Notes under the pieces: model-generated
What the model was told of the DNA's origin: nothing
The model's database searches: none
What the model saw: the letters and a program-made list of their open reading frames with translations, nothing else
Part shown: positions 9,138 through 17,446 of the stretch, in pieces
Position numbering within the stretch: the first letter of the stretch is position 1
Layout: each line of letters begins with the position of its first letter
Assembly: GCF_016097405.1 (NCBI RefSeq)
Contig: NZ_JAEHGD010000001.1
Coordinates: 319,003-383,002 of the forward strand
Source: a methane-oxidizing endosymbiont of Gigantopelta aegis
GTDB taxonomy: Bacteria > Pseudomonadota > Gammaproteobacteria > Methylococcales > Methylomonadaceae
Reading direction: 5' to 3'
Length of the DNA: 64,000 nucleotides
Translations under genes and position numbers: made by a program

Positions 9138-9294
9138 AGTGCAGTTAAGCAAAACTATCGATTTAAAGCTCTAATAATACCGTATGTGATACAAATATCC
9201 TACAAAACCACGCCATCGTGCTGCGATTAAGATTAAAAATCGTTACAATGCAGCATATGTTTAAATACAGCCATCGTTTTAAGGAGAATAAGCT

Positions 9295-9717
9295 TTGGAA
9301 AAACAGGATTTAAGAGATGCAGGCCTGAAAGTCACTTTACCAAGAGTCAAGATACTTGAAATTCTGGAGAAACAATCTGCTGAGGATCGTCATTTAACTG
9401 CGGAAAAAGTCTATAAAATTTTATTGAGTGAAGATGAAGAAATCGGCCTGGCAACAGTGTACCGTGTATTGACGCAGTTTGAAGCCGCAGGCTTGGTTAC
9501 GCGGCACCATTTTGAAGGCGGCAATTCTGTTTTCGAATTGAATAAAGGCACCCATCATGATCATATTGTCTGTATGAAATGCGGTCGGGTAGATGAATTT
9601 ACCGATGATGTGATTGAACAGCGGCAAAAAGCGATTGCCAAACAACTGCACTATGAATTGACCGATCATAGTCTGTATTTGTACGGAATTTGTCAGCAGT
9701 GTCAGAAAACGGGCTGA
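9295..9717 (+). CDS. fur: Ferric uptake regulator Fur
   Basis: The 140-residue protein begins LRDAGLKVTLPRVKILEIL. The winged-helix DNA-binding domain contains GLATVYRVLTQFEAAGLV, then the metal and dimerisation domain has HHDHIVCMKCGRVDEF with the first CxxC, and a second CxxC in CQQCQ near the end. Fur with Fe(II) represses iron-uptake genes. The start is TTG at 9295, strongly supported by AAGGAG at 9281-9286 with an eight-base spacer. No other start fits. No obvious Fur box was found in the 157 bases shared with bamE, so autoregulation is not evident. Confidence 0.96.
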   Translation: MEKQDLRDAGLKVTLPRVKILEILEKQSAEDRHLTAEKVYKILLSEDEEIGLATVYRVLTQFEAAGLVTRHHFEGGNSVFELNKGTHHDHIVCMKCGRVDEFTDDVIEQRQKAIAKQLHYELTDHSLYLYGICQQCQKTG

Positions 9718-9748
9718 TGCCTTCGAAATAGTATGGCAAAAATGGTGA

Positions 9749-10076
9749 ATGGTGAGCAATACTCTGGAAAGAATAAAAAAGACTTGCCAAGGAAGAAAAA
9801 ATTAAGATTTCTGAGCATGGCTATGATGAACTGACAAACGATGATCTTACTGCGCGTGAGATTATCGAGGGCGTTCTGTATTCCATATTGTTAGAAGATT
9901 ATCCTGGCTATCCGAAAGGCCCTTGTGTACTCGTATTACAGAGCGCTAGAAATGGTGATCCTGTTCATGTGGTTTGGGGAATACCAAAAAATCACGTTCA
10001 CCCAGCAATACTGGTAACTGCATATAGACCAGATCCAGAATTATGGGATGAAGAATTTATGAGGCGAAAGCAATGA
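9749..10076 (+). pseudogene. DUF4258 family gene interrupted by a frameshift in an A6 run
   Basis: Starting at ATG 9749 the reading frame gives MVSNTLERIKK, then leaves frame at the run of six A (9775-9780). The next frame reads KRLAKEEKIKISEHGYDEL and continues through EDYPGYPKGPCVLVL, HVVWGIPK and LVTAYRPDPELWDEEF to the TGA at 10074-10076. One A fewer would give a continuous protein of about 107 residues that fits the DUF4258 family well. That family often behaves as the toxin-like partner of small two-gene modules. A TTG at 9888 could start a 62-residue fragment, but it would lack the N-terminal half. The companion gene overlaps the stop by four bases. It may be truly broken, phase variable or a sequencing error. 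Confidence 0.75.
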
Positions 10077-10291
10077 ATAAAATCAAACGAAAGAAGAAAC
10101 TTATCCATGAAGGCAAATATGTAGCTGAAGTAGATGTGCAAGTTGTGGTAGATGATACAGAGTGGACTCCCTATCTTAGCTTGGAAGATGCTTATAAATT
10201 GGATGATATTCGTGATGCTTTGAAAAGAGGCGATATCAAAGAGGCATCAAAACAAGCAAGAGTATATGAATTACATCCTGTGGCAGTATAA
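10073..10291 (+). CDS. Small partner protein of the DUF4258 gene (antitoxin-like)
   Basis: A 72-residue protein starting MNKIKRKKKLIHEGKYVAEVDVQ, with the segment WTPYLSLEDAYKLDDIRDALKRGD and ending VYELHPVAV. I recognise this as the small protein regularly encoded just after DUF4258 genes; it has no firm functional name. Its ATG overlaps the TGA of the upstream gene (ATGA), indicating coupled translation. The pairing, the sizes and the charge pattern are those of toxin-antitoxin modules, but activity has not been shown for this family as far as I know. If the upstream gene is dead, this one may survive as an orphan. Confidence 0.7.
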   Translation: MNKIKRKKKLIHEGKYVAEVDVQVVVDDTEWTPYLSLEDAYKLDDIRDALKRGDIKEASKQARVYELHPVAV

Positions 10292-10307
10292 AAACCAACA
10301 AGTCGTT

Positions 10308-10350
10308 TCACCTGACTGCAGTTCTGCTGGAGATCCACCGCAGCAGGTGA
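10308..10350. other. Imperfect palindrome upstream of lolC
   Basis: TCACCTG (10308-10314) pairs with CAGGTGA (10344-10350), and after one bulged A, CTGC (10316-10319) pairs with GCAG (10340-10343). The 20-base loop contains its own TGG-AGAT-CCA mini hairpin. No T-run follows, so it is a weak terminator candidate. It may be an intergenic repeat unit or a protein-binding site between the DUF4258 module and lolC. Confidence 0.4.
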
Positions 10351-10401
10351 GCTTAAACGTTTTCGCTATACTTTATTTAAGCTCTTTTTGCCGGACACCC
10401 C

Positions 10402-11649
10402 ATGTTTAAACCGCTTATTTTTTATATTGGCTTACGATATACCCGTGCAAAAAAGCGCACGCAATTCATTTCATTTATTACCCTAACATCTATCTTAGGC
10501 ATTGCCTTGGGCGTGACAGCCCTGATTACGGTATTGTCGGTCATGAACGGCTTTCAGGATGAATTGCGCCAGCGTATTTTAGGGATGACAGCACACGCGA
10601 CCATTACCGGCCGCAATGGTCAATTGCAGGACTGGTCTTTGTTAAAACAAAAACTCAAAAACACACCGCATATACAAGGTATGGCGCCTTTTGTGCGTGG
10701 CCAGGTCATGCTTAATTTTGACCGCCGCGTCAGTGGGTCTGTATTACGTGGCATCTTGCCAGATCAGGAACCACAGGTATCTGATGTCGGCAATAAAATG
10801 AAACTGGGGAATTTATCCAGCCTGACGGCGGGTTCATTCAACATCGTTTTGGGTAAAGAACTGGCAAATTACCTCGGCGTAATGCCTGGCGATAAGGTAA
10901 CTGTCATCAGTCCACAGGTTAATTCCACACCGGCCGGTATCATTCCGCGTCTTCGTCGCTTCACTGTTAGCGGTGTATTTGAAGTCGGCATGTATGAATA
11001 TGACCGTAATATGGCATTGGTACATATGCAAGATGCCGCTAAACTGTTTCGCTTAAGGGAGAATGTTTCAGGATTGAGACTCAAGCTAGATGATCTTTTT
11101 AATGCGCCGGTTATTAGCAAACAACTGGCCAATCAACTTTACCCCGAATATCGTGTCAGCGACTGGACGCGTGCACACAGCAACTTCTTTCGAGCTATAC
11201 AGACCGAAAAACGAGTGATGTTCATTATTTTATTACTGATTGTTGCCGTTGCAGCCTTTAATATTGTTTCAACCTTGGTCATGGTTGTTACCGATAAACG
11301 GGGCGATATTGCCATTTTAAAAACTCAGGGCTTGTCTAATCCTGCGGTGATGGGGATTTTTATTGTGCTCGGCTGTGTTATCGGCATTATCGGCACTTTA
11401 CTGGGAACTGCTGGCGGCGTATTGCTGGCTTTGAATGTGGAAACCATTGTTCCCGCCATTGAACAGCTATTTGGCGTACATTTTATGTCGGCTGAGGTTT
11501 ACTACATCAGTGAAGTCCCGTCTAAGCTGGACTGGAATGATGTCTATCAGATTGCGGGTGTTGCGTTTTTACTTACACTAATCGCAACGCTTTATCCTGC
11601 CTGGCAAGCATCCCGAATCAACCCGGCCGAGGTATTACGTTATGAGTAA
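10402..11649 (+). CDS. lolC: Lipoprotein-releasing ABC transporter permease LolC/LolE family
   Basis: The 415-residue protein starts [40 protein letters not shown], the standard LolC/E first helix and MacB-like fold. It has a large periplasmic domain to about residue 265, then three C-terminal helices with the motif [18 protein letters not shown]. With LolD it extracts mature lipoproteins from the inner membrane and hands them to LolA. The gene is followed by lolD with an 8-base overlap. No second permease gene (lolE) follows; the next gene is unrelated. So either this is a single LolF-type permease working as a homodimer or lolE is elsewhere. Confidence 0.93.
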   Translation: MFKPLIFYIGLRYTRAKKRTQFISFITLTSILGIALGVTALITVLSVMNGFQDELRQRILGMTAHATITGRNGQLQDWSLLKQKLKNTPHIQGMAPFVRGQVMLNFDRRVSGSVLRGILPDQEPQVSDVGNKMKLGNLSSLTAGSFNIVLGKELANYLGVMPGDKVTVISPQVNSTPAGIIPRLRRFTVSGVFEVGMYEYDRNMALVHMQDAAKLFRLRENVSGLRLKLDDLFNAPVISKQLANQLYPEYRVSDWTRAHSNFFRAIQTEKRVMFIILLLIVAVAAFNIVSTLVMVVTDKRGDIAILKTQGLSNPAVMGIFIVLGCVIGIIGTLLGTAGGVLLALNVETIVPAIEQLFGVHFMSAEVYYISEVPSKLDWNDVYQIAGVAFLLTLIATLYPAWQASRINPAEVLRYE

Positions 11650-12319
11650 GATTATTTTACAAAGCCGAAATTTGCGTAAAACCTATCAGCAAGGTGATTT
11701 GCATGTTGAAGTATTAAAAGGCATTGATTTAGCCATTCAAAGTGGTGAACGGGTTGCCATCATGGGTGCTTCCGGTTCCGGAAAAAGCACATTGCTACAT
11801 TTATTAGGTGGCTTAGAGCAACCGACAGCGGGTGAAGTTATTTTGGATGGCCAGAATCTCAACACAATCAATTCCAGGCAATTGAGCCGATTACGCAACC
11901 GCTCACTGGGTTTTATTTATCAATTTCATCACTTACTGGCTGAATTTACGTTGCTGGAAAATGTCGCGATGCCTTTATTGATTGGCGATAAGTCGGTCAA
12001 ATTGGCACAAAACCAAGCCACTGAACTACTCAAACGGGTGGGTTTAGGACACAGAATACAGCACAAACCGGCGGAATTATCCGGCGGTGAACGACAACGG
12101 GCCGCCGTTGCCCGAGCGCTGATTAACACGCCGCATTGCGTGTTGGCCGACGAGCCGACTGGCAATCTGGACAGTAAAACTGCCGAACACATCTATCAAC
12201 TGATGCTTGAATTAAATCAGGAACTCAATGTCAGCTTTCTAATCGTCACTCATGATCAGGAATTGGCCGCTAAAATGGATAAAACATTACACATGGAAGA
12301 TGGCGTAATTTGTGATTGA
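11642..12319 (+). CDS. lolD: Lipoprotein-releasing system ATP-binding protein LolD
   Basis: A 225-residue ABC ATPase with Walker [20 protein letters not shown]-loop [11 protein letters not shown], signature [16 protein letters not shown], Walker [13 protein letters not shown] and switch His in VTHDQE. The [17 protein letters not shown] block is typical of LolD. It powers LolC for lipoprotein release. The ATG lies inside the last codons of lolC (8-base overlap), so the two are translationally coupled. A gap of 30 bases separates it from the next gene, so co-transcription beyond lolD is possible. Confidence 0.95.
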   Translation: MSKIILQSRNLRKTYQQGDLHVEVLKGIDLAIQSGERVAIMGASGSGKSTLLHLLGGLEQPTAGEVILDGQNLNTINSRQLSRLRNRSLGFIYQFHHLLAEFTLLENVAMPLLIGDKSVKLAQNQATELLKRVGLGHRIQHKPAELSGGERQRAAVARALINTPHCVLADEPTGNLDSKTAEHIYQLMLELNQELNVSFLIVTHDQELAAKMDKTLHMEDGVICD

Positions 12320-12349
12320 TTTTCACAATGAGAAAAGGGGGCGATAAAG

Positions 12350-13978
12350 ATGAGAGCCAGTTTTATTATCACTAGTCTTCTCCTGTTGATCGCTGGCTTT
12401 TATCGTTATTATTTCTACCATATTACTCCGTGGTATCTGTTTTTTGCGTTACCATTCATTCTCTTAGGCCTATACGATATCATCCAGACTCAACACAGCA
12501 TTCTACGAAATTATCCGATCATAGGGCATGTCCGCTGGCTGATGGAAAAAATCCGGCCGATGATGCAACAATATTTTGTCGAATCAGATCTCGATGGTGC
12601 CCCCATCAATCGCGTATTTCGCTCGGTGGTTTATCAACGCTCAAAAAAGCAAGTGGATACCATTCCTTATGGTACCAAATTTGATGTTTATCGCGTGGGT
12701 TATGAATGGATTGGGCATTCCATGGCGGCCGAAGAGCCTGCAAAAATCAATGATGATATTCGCATATGGATTGGCGGGAAAGCATGTCAAAAGCCCTACC
12801 ACGCTAGTGTGCTGAATATTTCAGCCATGAGCTTTGGTGCCTTGAGTAGCCATGCTGTCATGGCGTTGAACAAGGGTGCAAAAAAAGGCCATTTTGCCCA
12901 TAACACGGGAGAAGGGGGTATCAGTTCGTACCATCTAAGTGCCGGGGGGGATTTAATCTGGCAATTGGGTACCGCTTATTTTGGTTGCCGTCGCAGCGAC
13001 GGTCAATTTGACCCCGAACAATTTTCTCGACAAGCTCGCTTGTCGGTTGTCAAAATGATTGAAATAAAATTATCTCAAGGGGCAAAACCTGGCCATGGCG
13101 GTGTATTACCAGCCTGTAAAAACACCCCAGAAATTGCCGCTATCCGTGGTGTTAAAGCTTATACGGAAATTATTTCACCAGCTACACATTCCGCTTTTTC
13201 GACGCCGCTAGAGCTAATGGCCTTTATTGAGCAGCTCAGAACCTTATCCGAAGGAAAACCCATTGGTATTAAATTATGCATCGGCCAACGACATGAGTTT
13301 ATTGCGCTGTGTAAAGCCATGCACGAAACCGGAATTTTGCCTGATTTCATTACCGTAGATGGTGCCGAAGGAGGTACTGGTGCGGCACCATTGGAATATG
13401 CCAATTCCATTGGTATGCCGTTAATGGACGCCTTGAGTTTTGTTGATGATTGCTTGACCGGGTTTGATTTACGCAAAGATATTCGTATCATCGCATCAGG
13501 GAAGGTCTTTACAGCATTCCATATTATCAAAAGAATCAGTCTTGGTGCTGATTTATGCCATAGCGCTCGTGGCATGATGTTAGCGTTAGGCTGTATTCAA
13601 TCGTTGCAATGCAATACCGGAAAGTGTCCGACGGGCGTAACATCACAACACCCTTCTTTAGTCAAAGGCTTGGCGATTGACGACAAAGCGAGGCGGGTAG
13701 CGAATTTTCATTATGAAACGGTGAAAGCCGTTGCCGAGATTCTGGGTGCGGCGGGGGTCGAAAATATCGAATCTTTAAATCGCCAGCATGTTTTTCGGCG
13801 TGTTAGCACTGCACGCATTAAATCCTATCAGCAGATTTATCCACCTTTACCACCTGGTAGTCTGTTAGAGCCACCTTATCCTAAAGATTATGCGGAAGAT
13901 ATGGCTAAGGCCCGTATGGATCGTTTTAGGTGGGATGGATGCGACTGCAAAGAGAAGTTACCAAGAGCGCTAGTGTAA
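12350..13978 (+). CDS. FMN-binding glutamate synthase family protein
   Basis: The 542-residue protein has two N-terminal hydrophobic segments (about residues 5-45), then a glutamate synthase FMN/ferredoxin-type TIM barrel. Key motifs are NISAMSFGALSSHAVMALNKGAKKG, HNTGEGGISSYHL, GAKPGHGGVLPA, TVDGAEGGTGAAPLEYANSIG, and the cysteine cluster CNTGKCPTGV that in GltB relatives binds a 3Fe-4S centre. It lacks the amidotransferase domain of true GltB. It is a widespread membrane-anchored stand-alone homologue with unknown substrate. It follows lolD by 30 bases. The cysteine cluster and FMN loops are intact, so it should be a redox enzyme. Confidence 0.85.
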   Translation: MRASFIITSLLLLIAGFYRYYFYHITPWYLFFALPFILLGLYDIIQTQHSILRNYPIIGHVRWLMEKIRPMMQQYFVESDLDGAPINRVFRSVVYQRSKKQVDTIPYGTKFDVYRVGYEWIGHSMAAEEPAKINDDIRIWIGGKACQKPYHASVLNISAMSFGALSSHAVMALNKGAKKGHFAHNTGEGGISSYHLSAGGDLIWQLGTAYFGCRRSDGQFDPEQFSRQARLSVVKMIEIKLSQGAKPGHGGVLPACKNTPEIAAIRGVKAYTEIISPATHSAFSTPLELMAFIEQLRTLSEGKPIGIKLCIGQRHEFIALCKAMHETGILPDFITVDGAEGGTGAAPLEYANSIGMPLMDALSFVDDCLTGFDLRKDIRIIASGKVFTAFHIIKRISLGADLCHSARGMMLALGCIQSLQCNTGKCPTGVTSQHPSLVKGLAIDDKARRVANFHYETVKAVAEILGAAGVENIESLNRQHVFRRVSTARIKSYQQIYPPLPPGSLLEPPYPKDYAEDMAKARMDRFRWDGCDCKEKLPRALV

Positions 13979-14133
13979 CTTGTCAAAAACGAACGTGAAA
14001 CAGCTTAACCTAAGCAGAATATCTAAAACATCAGAGCACGTAACATCAGTTAATCAAGATGAATGTCTGAGACCATTGTAAGGTTTCCCTATTTTCAGCG
14101 ACTACTCAGCATAGTCAATTTTCAGGAGGCGTC

Positions 14134-14169
14134 ATGTTAGAGGTGATAATGAGGAGCGCTTGGTTATGA
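14134..14169 (+). CDS. Possible 11-residue leader peptide overlapping the next gene
   Basis: ATG at 14134 follows a perfect Shine-Dalgarno AGGAGG (14124-14129) by four bases. It encodes MLEVIMRSAWL and ends at TGA 14167-14169, which overlaps the ATG (14166) of the VTT-oxidoreductase gene as ATGA. The best ribosome site in the region therefore belongs to this tiny frame, which suggests translational coupling. The downstream gene also has its own GAGGAG at 14151-14156, so the leader may be incidental. About 155 bases upstream of it (from 13979) show no other feature I can support. Confidence 0.35.
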   Translation: MLEVIMRSAWL

Positions 14170-16316
14170 AAGCCGGGAAAGTTTTACTGACCAGTGGCGT
14201 AATTATTGCCGTTGCCACTTTTTTTTATTTTGATTTACAGCATTATTTAAGCCTTGACATGCTGAAATCTCAAAAACAACAGATTTTACAATCTGTCAGC
14301 CTACATCCTTATTTGACTGCGCTGGCGTATTTTTTTATTTATATTATCGCGACCGGCTTGTCTTTGCCCGGTGCGACCATTTTAACCCTGGCAGGCGGTA
14401 TGATTTTTGGTTTGCTTTGGGGTACACTGCTGGTTTCATTTGCCTCGACTATCGGTGCAACGCTGGCTTTCTTAATCGCCCGTTATTTACTTCGGGATTG
14501 GGTTGAAGCGCGCTTTGGCAAACGCATGGCGTCAATCAATGATGGCTTGAAAAAAGATGGTGCATTTTATTTATTAAGTCTGCGTTTGATTCCGGTTTTT
14601 CCTTTTTTCATGATCAACCTAGTCATGGGCATTACCGAAATTCCATTATGGACCTATTACTGGGTCAGTCAGTTGGGCATGTTGCCGGCTACACTGGTAT
14701 ACGTTAACGCCGGAACACAACTGGCCGAAATTCAGAGCTTGTCGGATATTGCCTCTCCTGGCCTGTTATTGTCATTGGTATTGGTCGGTCTGTTTCCACT
14801 CATCGCAAAATTTGTGCTTTTTAAGCTTAAACATTATCGGCTTTATAGCCGTTTCTCAAAACCTGAGTCATTTGATAATAATCTGCTTGTGATTGGCGCC
14901 GGTTCAGGTGGTCTGGTGACAGCCTATATTGCCGCTGCAGTCAAGGCTAAGGTAACGCTGGTCGAAAAACATAAAATGGGCGGCGATTGTTTGAATACCG
15001 GTTGTGTGCCATCGAAGGCCTTGATTCGGTCAGCCAAATTCCTGGCACAGAGTAAACGCAGTCAAGAATTTGGTATCCGTCATGCGAAGCTTGAGTATGA
15101 CTTTGCCGATATCATGCAGCGCGTGCATCAGGTGATTAAACAGATTGAGCCGCATGACTCGGTTGCGCGTTATCGTGAACTAGGCGTTAATGTCGTGCAA
15201 GGTGAGGCTCGCATTAAAACACCCTGGGAAGTCGAAATTATCACGCCGAAAGGGGTTAAAGCGGTCACCACAAAAAATATCGTGATTGCGACCGGTGCCC
15301 AGCCATTTGTGCCACCTATTCCTGGCATTGAACAAGTTAAACGACTGACCTCAGATACGCTTTGGCAACTGACAGAATTGCCTAAAACCTTGTTGGTGTT
15401 GGGTGGTGGTCCGATTGGCTGCGAATTGAGTCAGAGTTTTCAACGGCTGGGTAGCCAAGTTATTCAGGTTGAAATGGCCTCTCGTTTATTGATTCGAGAA
15501 GATGAGGATGTTTCAGAACAGGTCTTAAAGCGGTTTATACAAGAGGGTGTGGATGTGCGTTTATCGCATACCGCCAAAGCCTTCAAGCTTGAACAGGGGC
15601 AGCAGATTATGCTGGCCGAACATCAAGGTAAAACGGTTGAAATCGTGTTTGATCAGGTTTTAGTCGCAATTGGGCGCAAGGCCAATGTCAAAGGGTTTGG
15701 TCTGGATAACCTGGAGATTGAATTGTCGCCCCAGCAAACCATCCAAACCAATCTATTTCAGCAAACCAATTATCCCAATATCTATGCCGTGGGCGATGTT
15801 GCAGGTCCATATCAGTTTACCCACACCGCCGCACATCAAGCCTGGTATGCGGCAGTTAATGCCTTGTTTGGAAAATTCTGGAGATTTAAAACCGACTACT
15901 CGGTGATTCCGTGGTCAACCTTTATCGACCCCGAAGTAGCTCGCGTCGGATTGAATGAGCAAGATGCTCGCCAGCAAAATATTGCCTATGAGGTCACGCG
16001 TTATGATATTAGCGATCTGGATCGTGCCATTGCAGATAATTCGGCAGAAGGTTTTATTAAAGTGTTAACCCCGCCGGGCAAGGATAAAATCCTAGGGGTC
16101 ACCATTGTCAGTGAACATGCGGGGGATTTATTGGCCGAGTTCGTTTTAGCGATGAAACATGGCCTTGGACTCAATGCGATTTTATCCACTATTCATATTT
16201 ATCCAACGCTGGCTGAGGCGAATAAATATGTCGCCGGTAATTGGAAACGGCAGCATGTTTCATCGCGGCTTTTACACTGGCTACAGAGCTATCACCGCTG
16301 GATGAGGAAATCCTGA
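14166..16316 (+). CDS. VTT-domain membrane protein fused to a mercuric-reductase-like oxidoreductase
   Basis: The 716-residue protein has an N-terminal VTT/TVP38 (SNARE-associated) membrane domain to about residue 230, including LSLPGATILTLAGGMIFG and SLRLIPVFPFFMINLVMG. A class I pyridine nucleotide-disulphide oxidoreductase follows: FAD motif GAGSGGL near 242, redox pair CLNTGC (about 275-280), NAD(P)H Rossmann motif GGGPIGCEL, FAD motif YAVGDVAG, and the dimerisation domain with HIYPTLAEANKY. The fusion occurs in other proteobacteria and is annotated as mercuric reductase or dihydrolipoamide dehydrogenase-like; its substrate is unknown. There is no MerA-type heavy metal domain and no C-terminal CC. 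ATG 14166 fits the ribosome site better than TTG 14160. Confidence 0.88.
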   Translation: MKAGKVLLTSGVIIAVATFFYFDLQHYLSLDMLKSQKQQILQSVSLHPYLTALAYFFIYIIATGLSLPGATILTLAGGMIFGLLWGTLLVSFASTIGATLAFLIARYLLRDWVEARFGKRMASINDGLKKDGAFYLLSLRLIPVFPFFMINLVMGITEIPLWTYYWVSQLGMLPATLVYVNAGTQLAEIQSLSDIASPGLLLSLVLVGLFPLIAKFVLFKLKHYRLYSRFSKPESFDNNLLVIGAGSGGLVTAYIAAAVKAKVTLVEKHKMGGDCLNTGCVPSKALIRSAKFLAQSKRSQEFGIRHAKLEYDFADIMQRVHQVIKQIEPHDSVARYRELGVNVVQGEARIKTPWEVEIITPKGVKAVTTKNIVIATGAQPFVPPIPGIEQVKRLTSDTLWQLTELPKTLLVLGGGPIGCELSQSFQRLGSQVIQVEMASRLLIREDEDVSEQVLKRFIQEGVDVRLSHTAKAFKLEQGQQIMLAEHQGKTVEIVFDQVLVAIGRKANVKGFGLDNLEIELSPQQTIQTNLFQQTNYPNIYAVGDVAGPYQFTHTAAHQAWYAAVNALFGKFWRFKTDYSVIPWSTFIDPEVARVGLNEQDARQQNIAYEVTRYDISDLDRAIADNSAEGFIKVLTPPGKDKILGVTIVSEHAGDLLAEFVLAMKHGLGLNAILSTIHIYPTLAEANKYVAGNWKRQHVSSRLLHWLQSYHRWMRKS

Positions 16317-16383
16317 GTGAGTGCAAATAAACACGAATTTTCTTTCGATTTTTAGTGTTTATTCCCGCCCATTCTCGGTTCAT

Positions 16384-16676
16384 AATAACTGATGTTACGC
16401 AGAGACTCTTCCCTCATTCCACATATAGACACTTCAGGCCACTGAGAACACAGAGAATAAAACTGTGCAGCAAGGATAAACAACAGATATTTCAACAGAA
16501 TCGTTGATAACGTCATGAATCCAGACCAGTTAGGGCATTAAACGATACAAACTATAACTCTGTGATCTGAAGTGTCGATAAGAGAGAGACCAGAGATGAT
16601 TTTTTCTTTCACGGTAATGATGAACGGAGAATCAGGGAAATGAAATTAAATAGCCGCTGCGTAACAATCAGTTATT
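16384..16676. repeat. Palindromic repeat family 1, copy A (MITE-like)
   Basis: The element is bounded by near-perfect terminal inverted repeats: AATAACTGATGTTACGCAG (16384-16402) and, on the right, CTGCGTAACAATCAGTTATT (16657-16676). Inside, GACACTTCAG (16428-16437) pairs exactly with CTGAAGTGTC (16567-16576). The interior closely resembles copies at about 54997-55310 and 55471-55699, including the shared words caaggataaacaacagatat and cacggtaatg. It has no coding capacity. It fills most of the 405-base gap between the oxidoreductase and the toxin-antitoxin pair. Confidence 0.85.
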
Positions 16677-16721
16677 AACCCAGCAGCTTCGCATGAAATT
16701 TTCAACTAGGAGCCAAACAAA

Positions 16722-16940
16722 ATGAATATCACATTGCCATTAAAGCAGATGACCACAGAGGAAAAATTACAGATAATGGAAGCCATCTGGGATGATCTGT
16801 GTCAGCATGCCGACAAGTTACCCTCCCCAGAGTGGCACCGCGAGCTACTTGTCGAACGAGAAGAAGCAATCGCCCGTGGAGATGAGCAGTTCGAGGAATG
16901 GGAGGTTGCCAGGAAGAAAATTGAAAAGGATATTCGGTGA
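16722..16940 (+). CDS. Addiction module antitoxin, TIGR02574-type
   Basis: A 72-residue acidic protein. It has the family pattern LKQMTTEEKLQIMEAIWDDL at the start, then SPEWHRELLVEREEAIARGDEQFEEWEVARKKI. This is the small alpha-helical antitoxin class that is paired with ParE/RelE-like toxins. The next gene starts with GTGA overlapping this stop, so the pair is coupled. AGGAG at 16709-16713 precedes the ATG by eight bases. Repeat copy A ends 46 bases upstream, so the promoter must lie within or next to that repeat. The locus is probably mobile; it separates the oxidoreductase from the arsenic genes. Confidence 0.88.
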   Translation: MNITLPLKQMTTEEKLQIMEAIWDDLCQHADKLPSPEWHRELLVEREEAIARGDEQFEEWEVARKKIEKDIR

Positions 16941-17245
16941 AAACAATCCATATTTTGCCAGCAGCACGCCAGGACCTCGTTGATGGCTTTCACTTTTACG
17001 AGATGCAGGCTGACGGCATTGGTCGTTACTTCCTTGATACATTGTATTCAGACATTGAATCTCTGCGCATAAATGCTGGTGTTCACCCATTAAGTATGGG
17101 CAGTTATCACCGATTGTTATCCAAACGCTTTCCGTATTCCATCTACTACCGGATCGAAGAGAATATCGTGTTGATATACGCTATCCTTGACAACCGTAGA
17201 AATCCGGAATGGGTTAAAAAACGAATTGAAAGGGACAGACAATAA
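16937..17245 (+). CDS. ParE/RelE superfamily toxin
   Basis: A 102-residue protein with the ParE/RelE fold pattern: ILPAARQDLVDGFHFYEMQADGIGRYFLDTLYSDIESL at the N-terminus and the C-terminal strand block RFPYSIYYRIEENIVLIYAILDNRRNPEWVKKR. The family blocks either gyrase (ParE) or translation (RelE); the sequence does not settle which. The start is GTG at 16937 overlapping the antitoxin stop by four bases. The 201 bases after it, up to arsM, hold no gene I can support. Confidence 0.9.
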   Translation: MKTIHILPAARQDLVDGFHFYEMQADGIGRYFLDTLYSDIESLRINAGVHPLSMGSYHRLLSKRFPYSIYYRIEENIVLIYAILDNRRNPEWVKKRIERDRQ

Positions 17246-17446
17246 ATGCGATTCAGGATGTTAACAGCCTTGTGATCTTCGAAGGTTCTGAGAATTACAG
17301 ACGACACATTGGATTGCAGTTTCTCTTGAAGATTTACCTGGTTTTTTATTAGCGTTTATAACACAAGACGCTATGCCGTTGGCATGGTTTGTGATTAAAT
17401 CATGTTTTATGTATCAGGGCTTGATGCGTGCTAACGAGGTATTTCA

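Noticed and set aside
9775-9781. Programmed -1 frameshift at A AAA AAG in the DUF4258 gene
   Set aside because: The heptamer is in the right frame, but a -1 slip leads to a different frame with a stop after about 17 codons. The needed shift is +1, so programmed -1 frameshifting does not restore the protein.
17246-17446. Riboswitch or operator upstream of arsM
   Set aside because: No palindrome like the arsR sites and no convincing stem set was found in the 201 bases.
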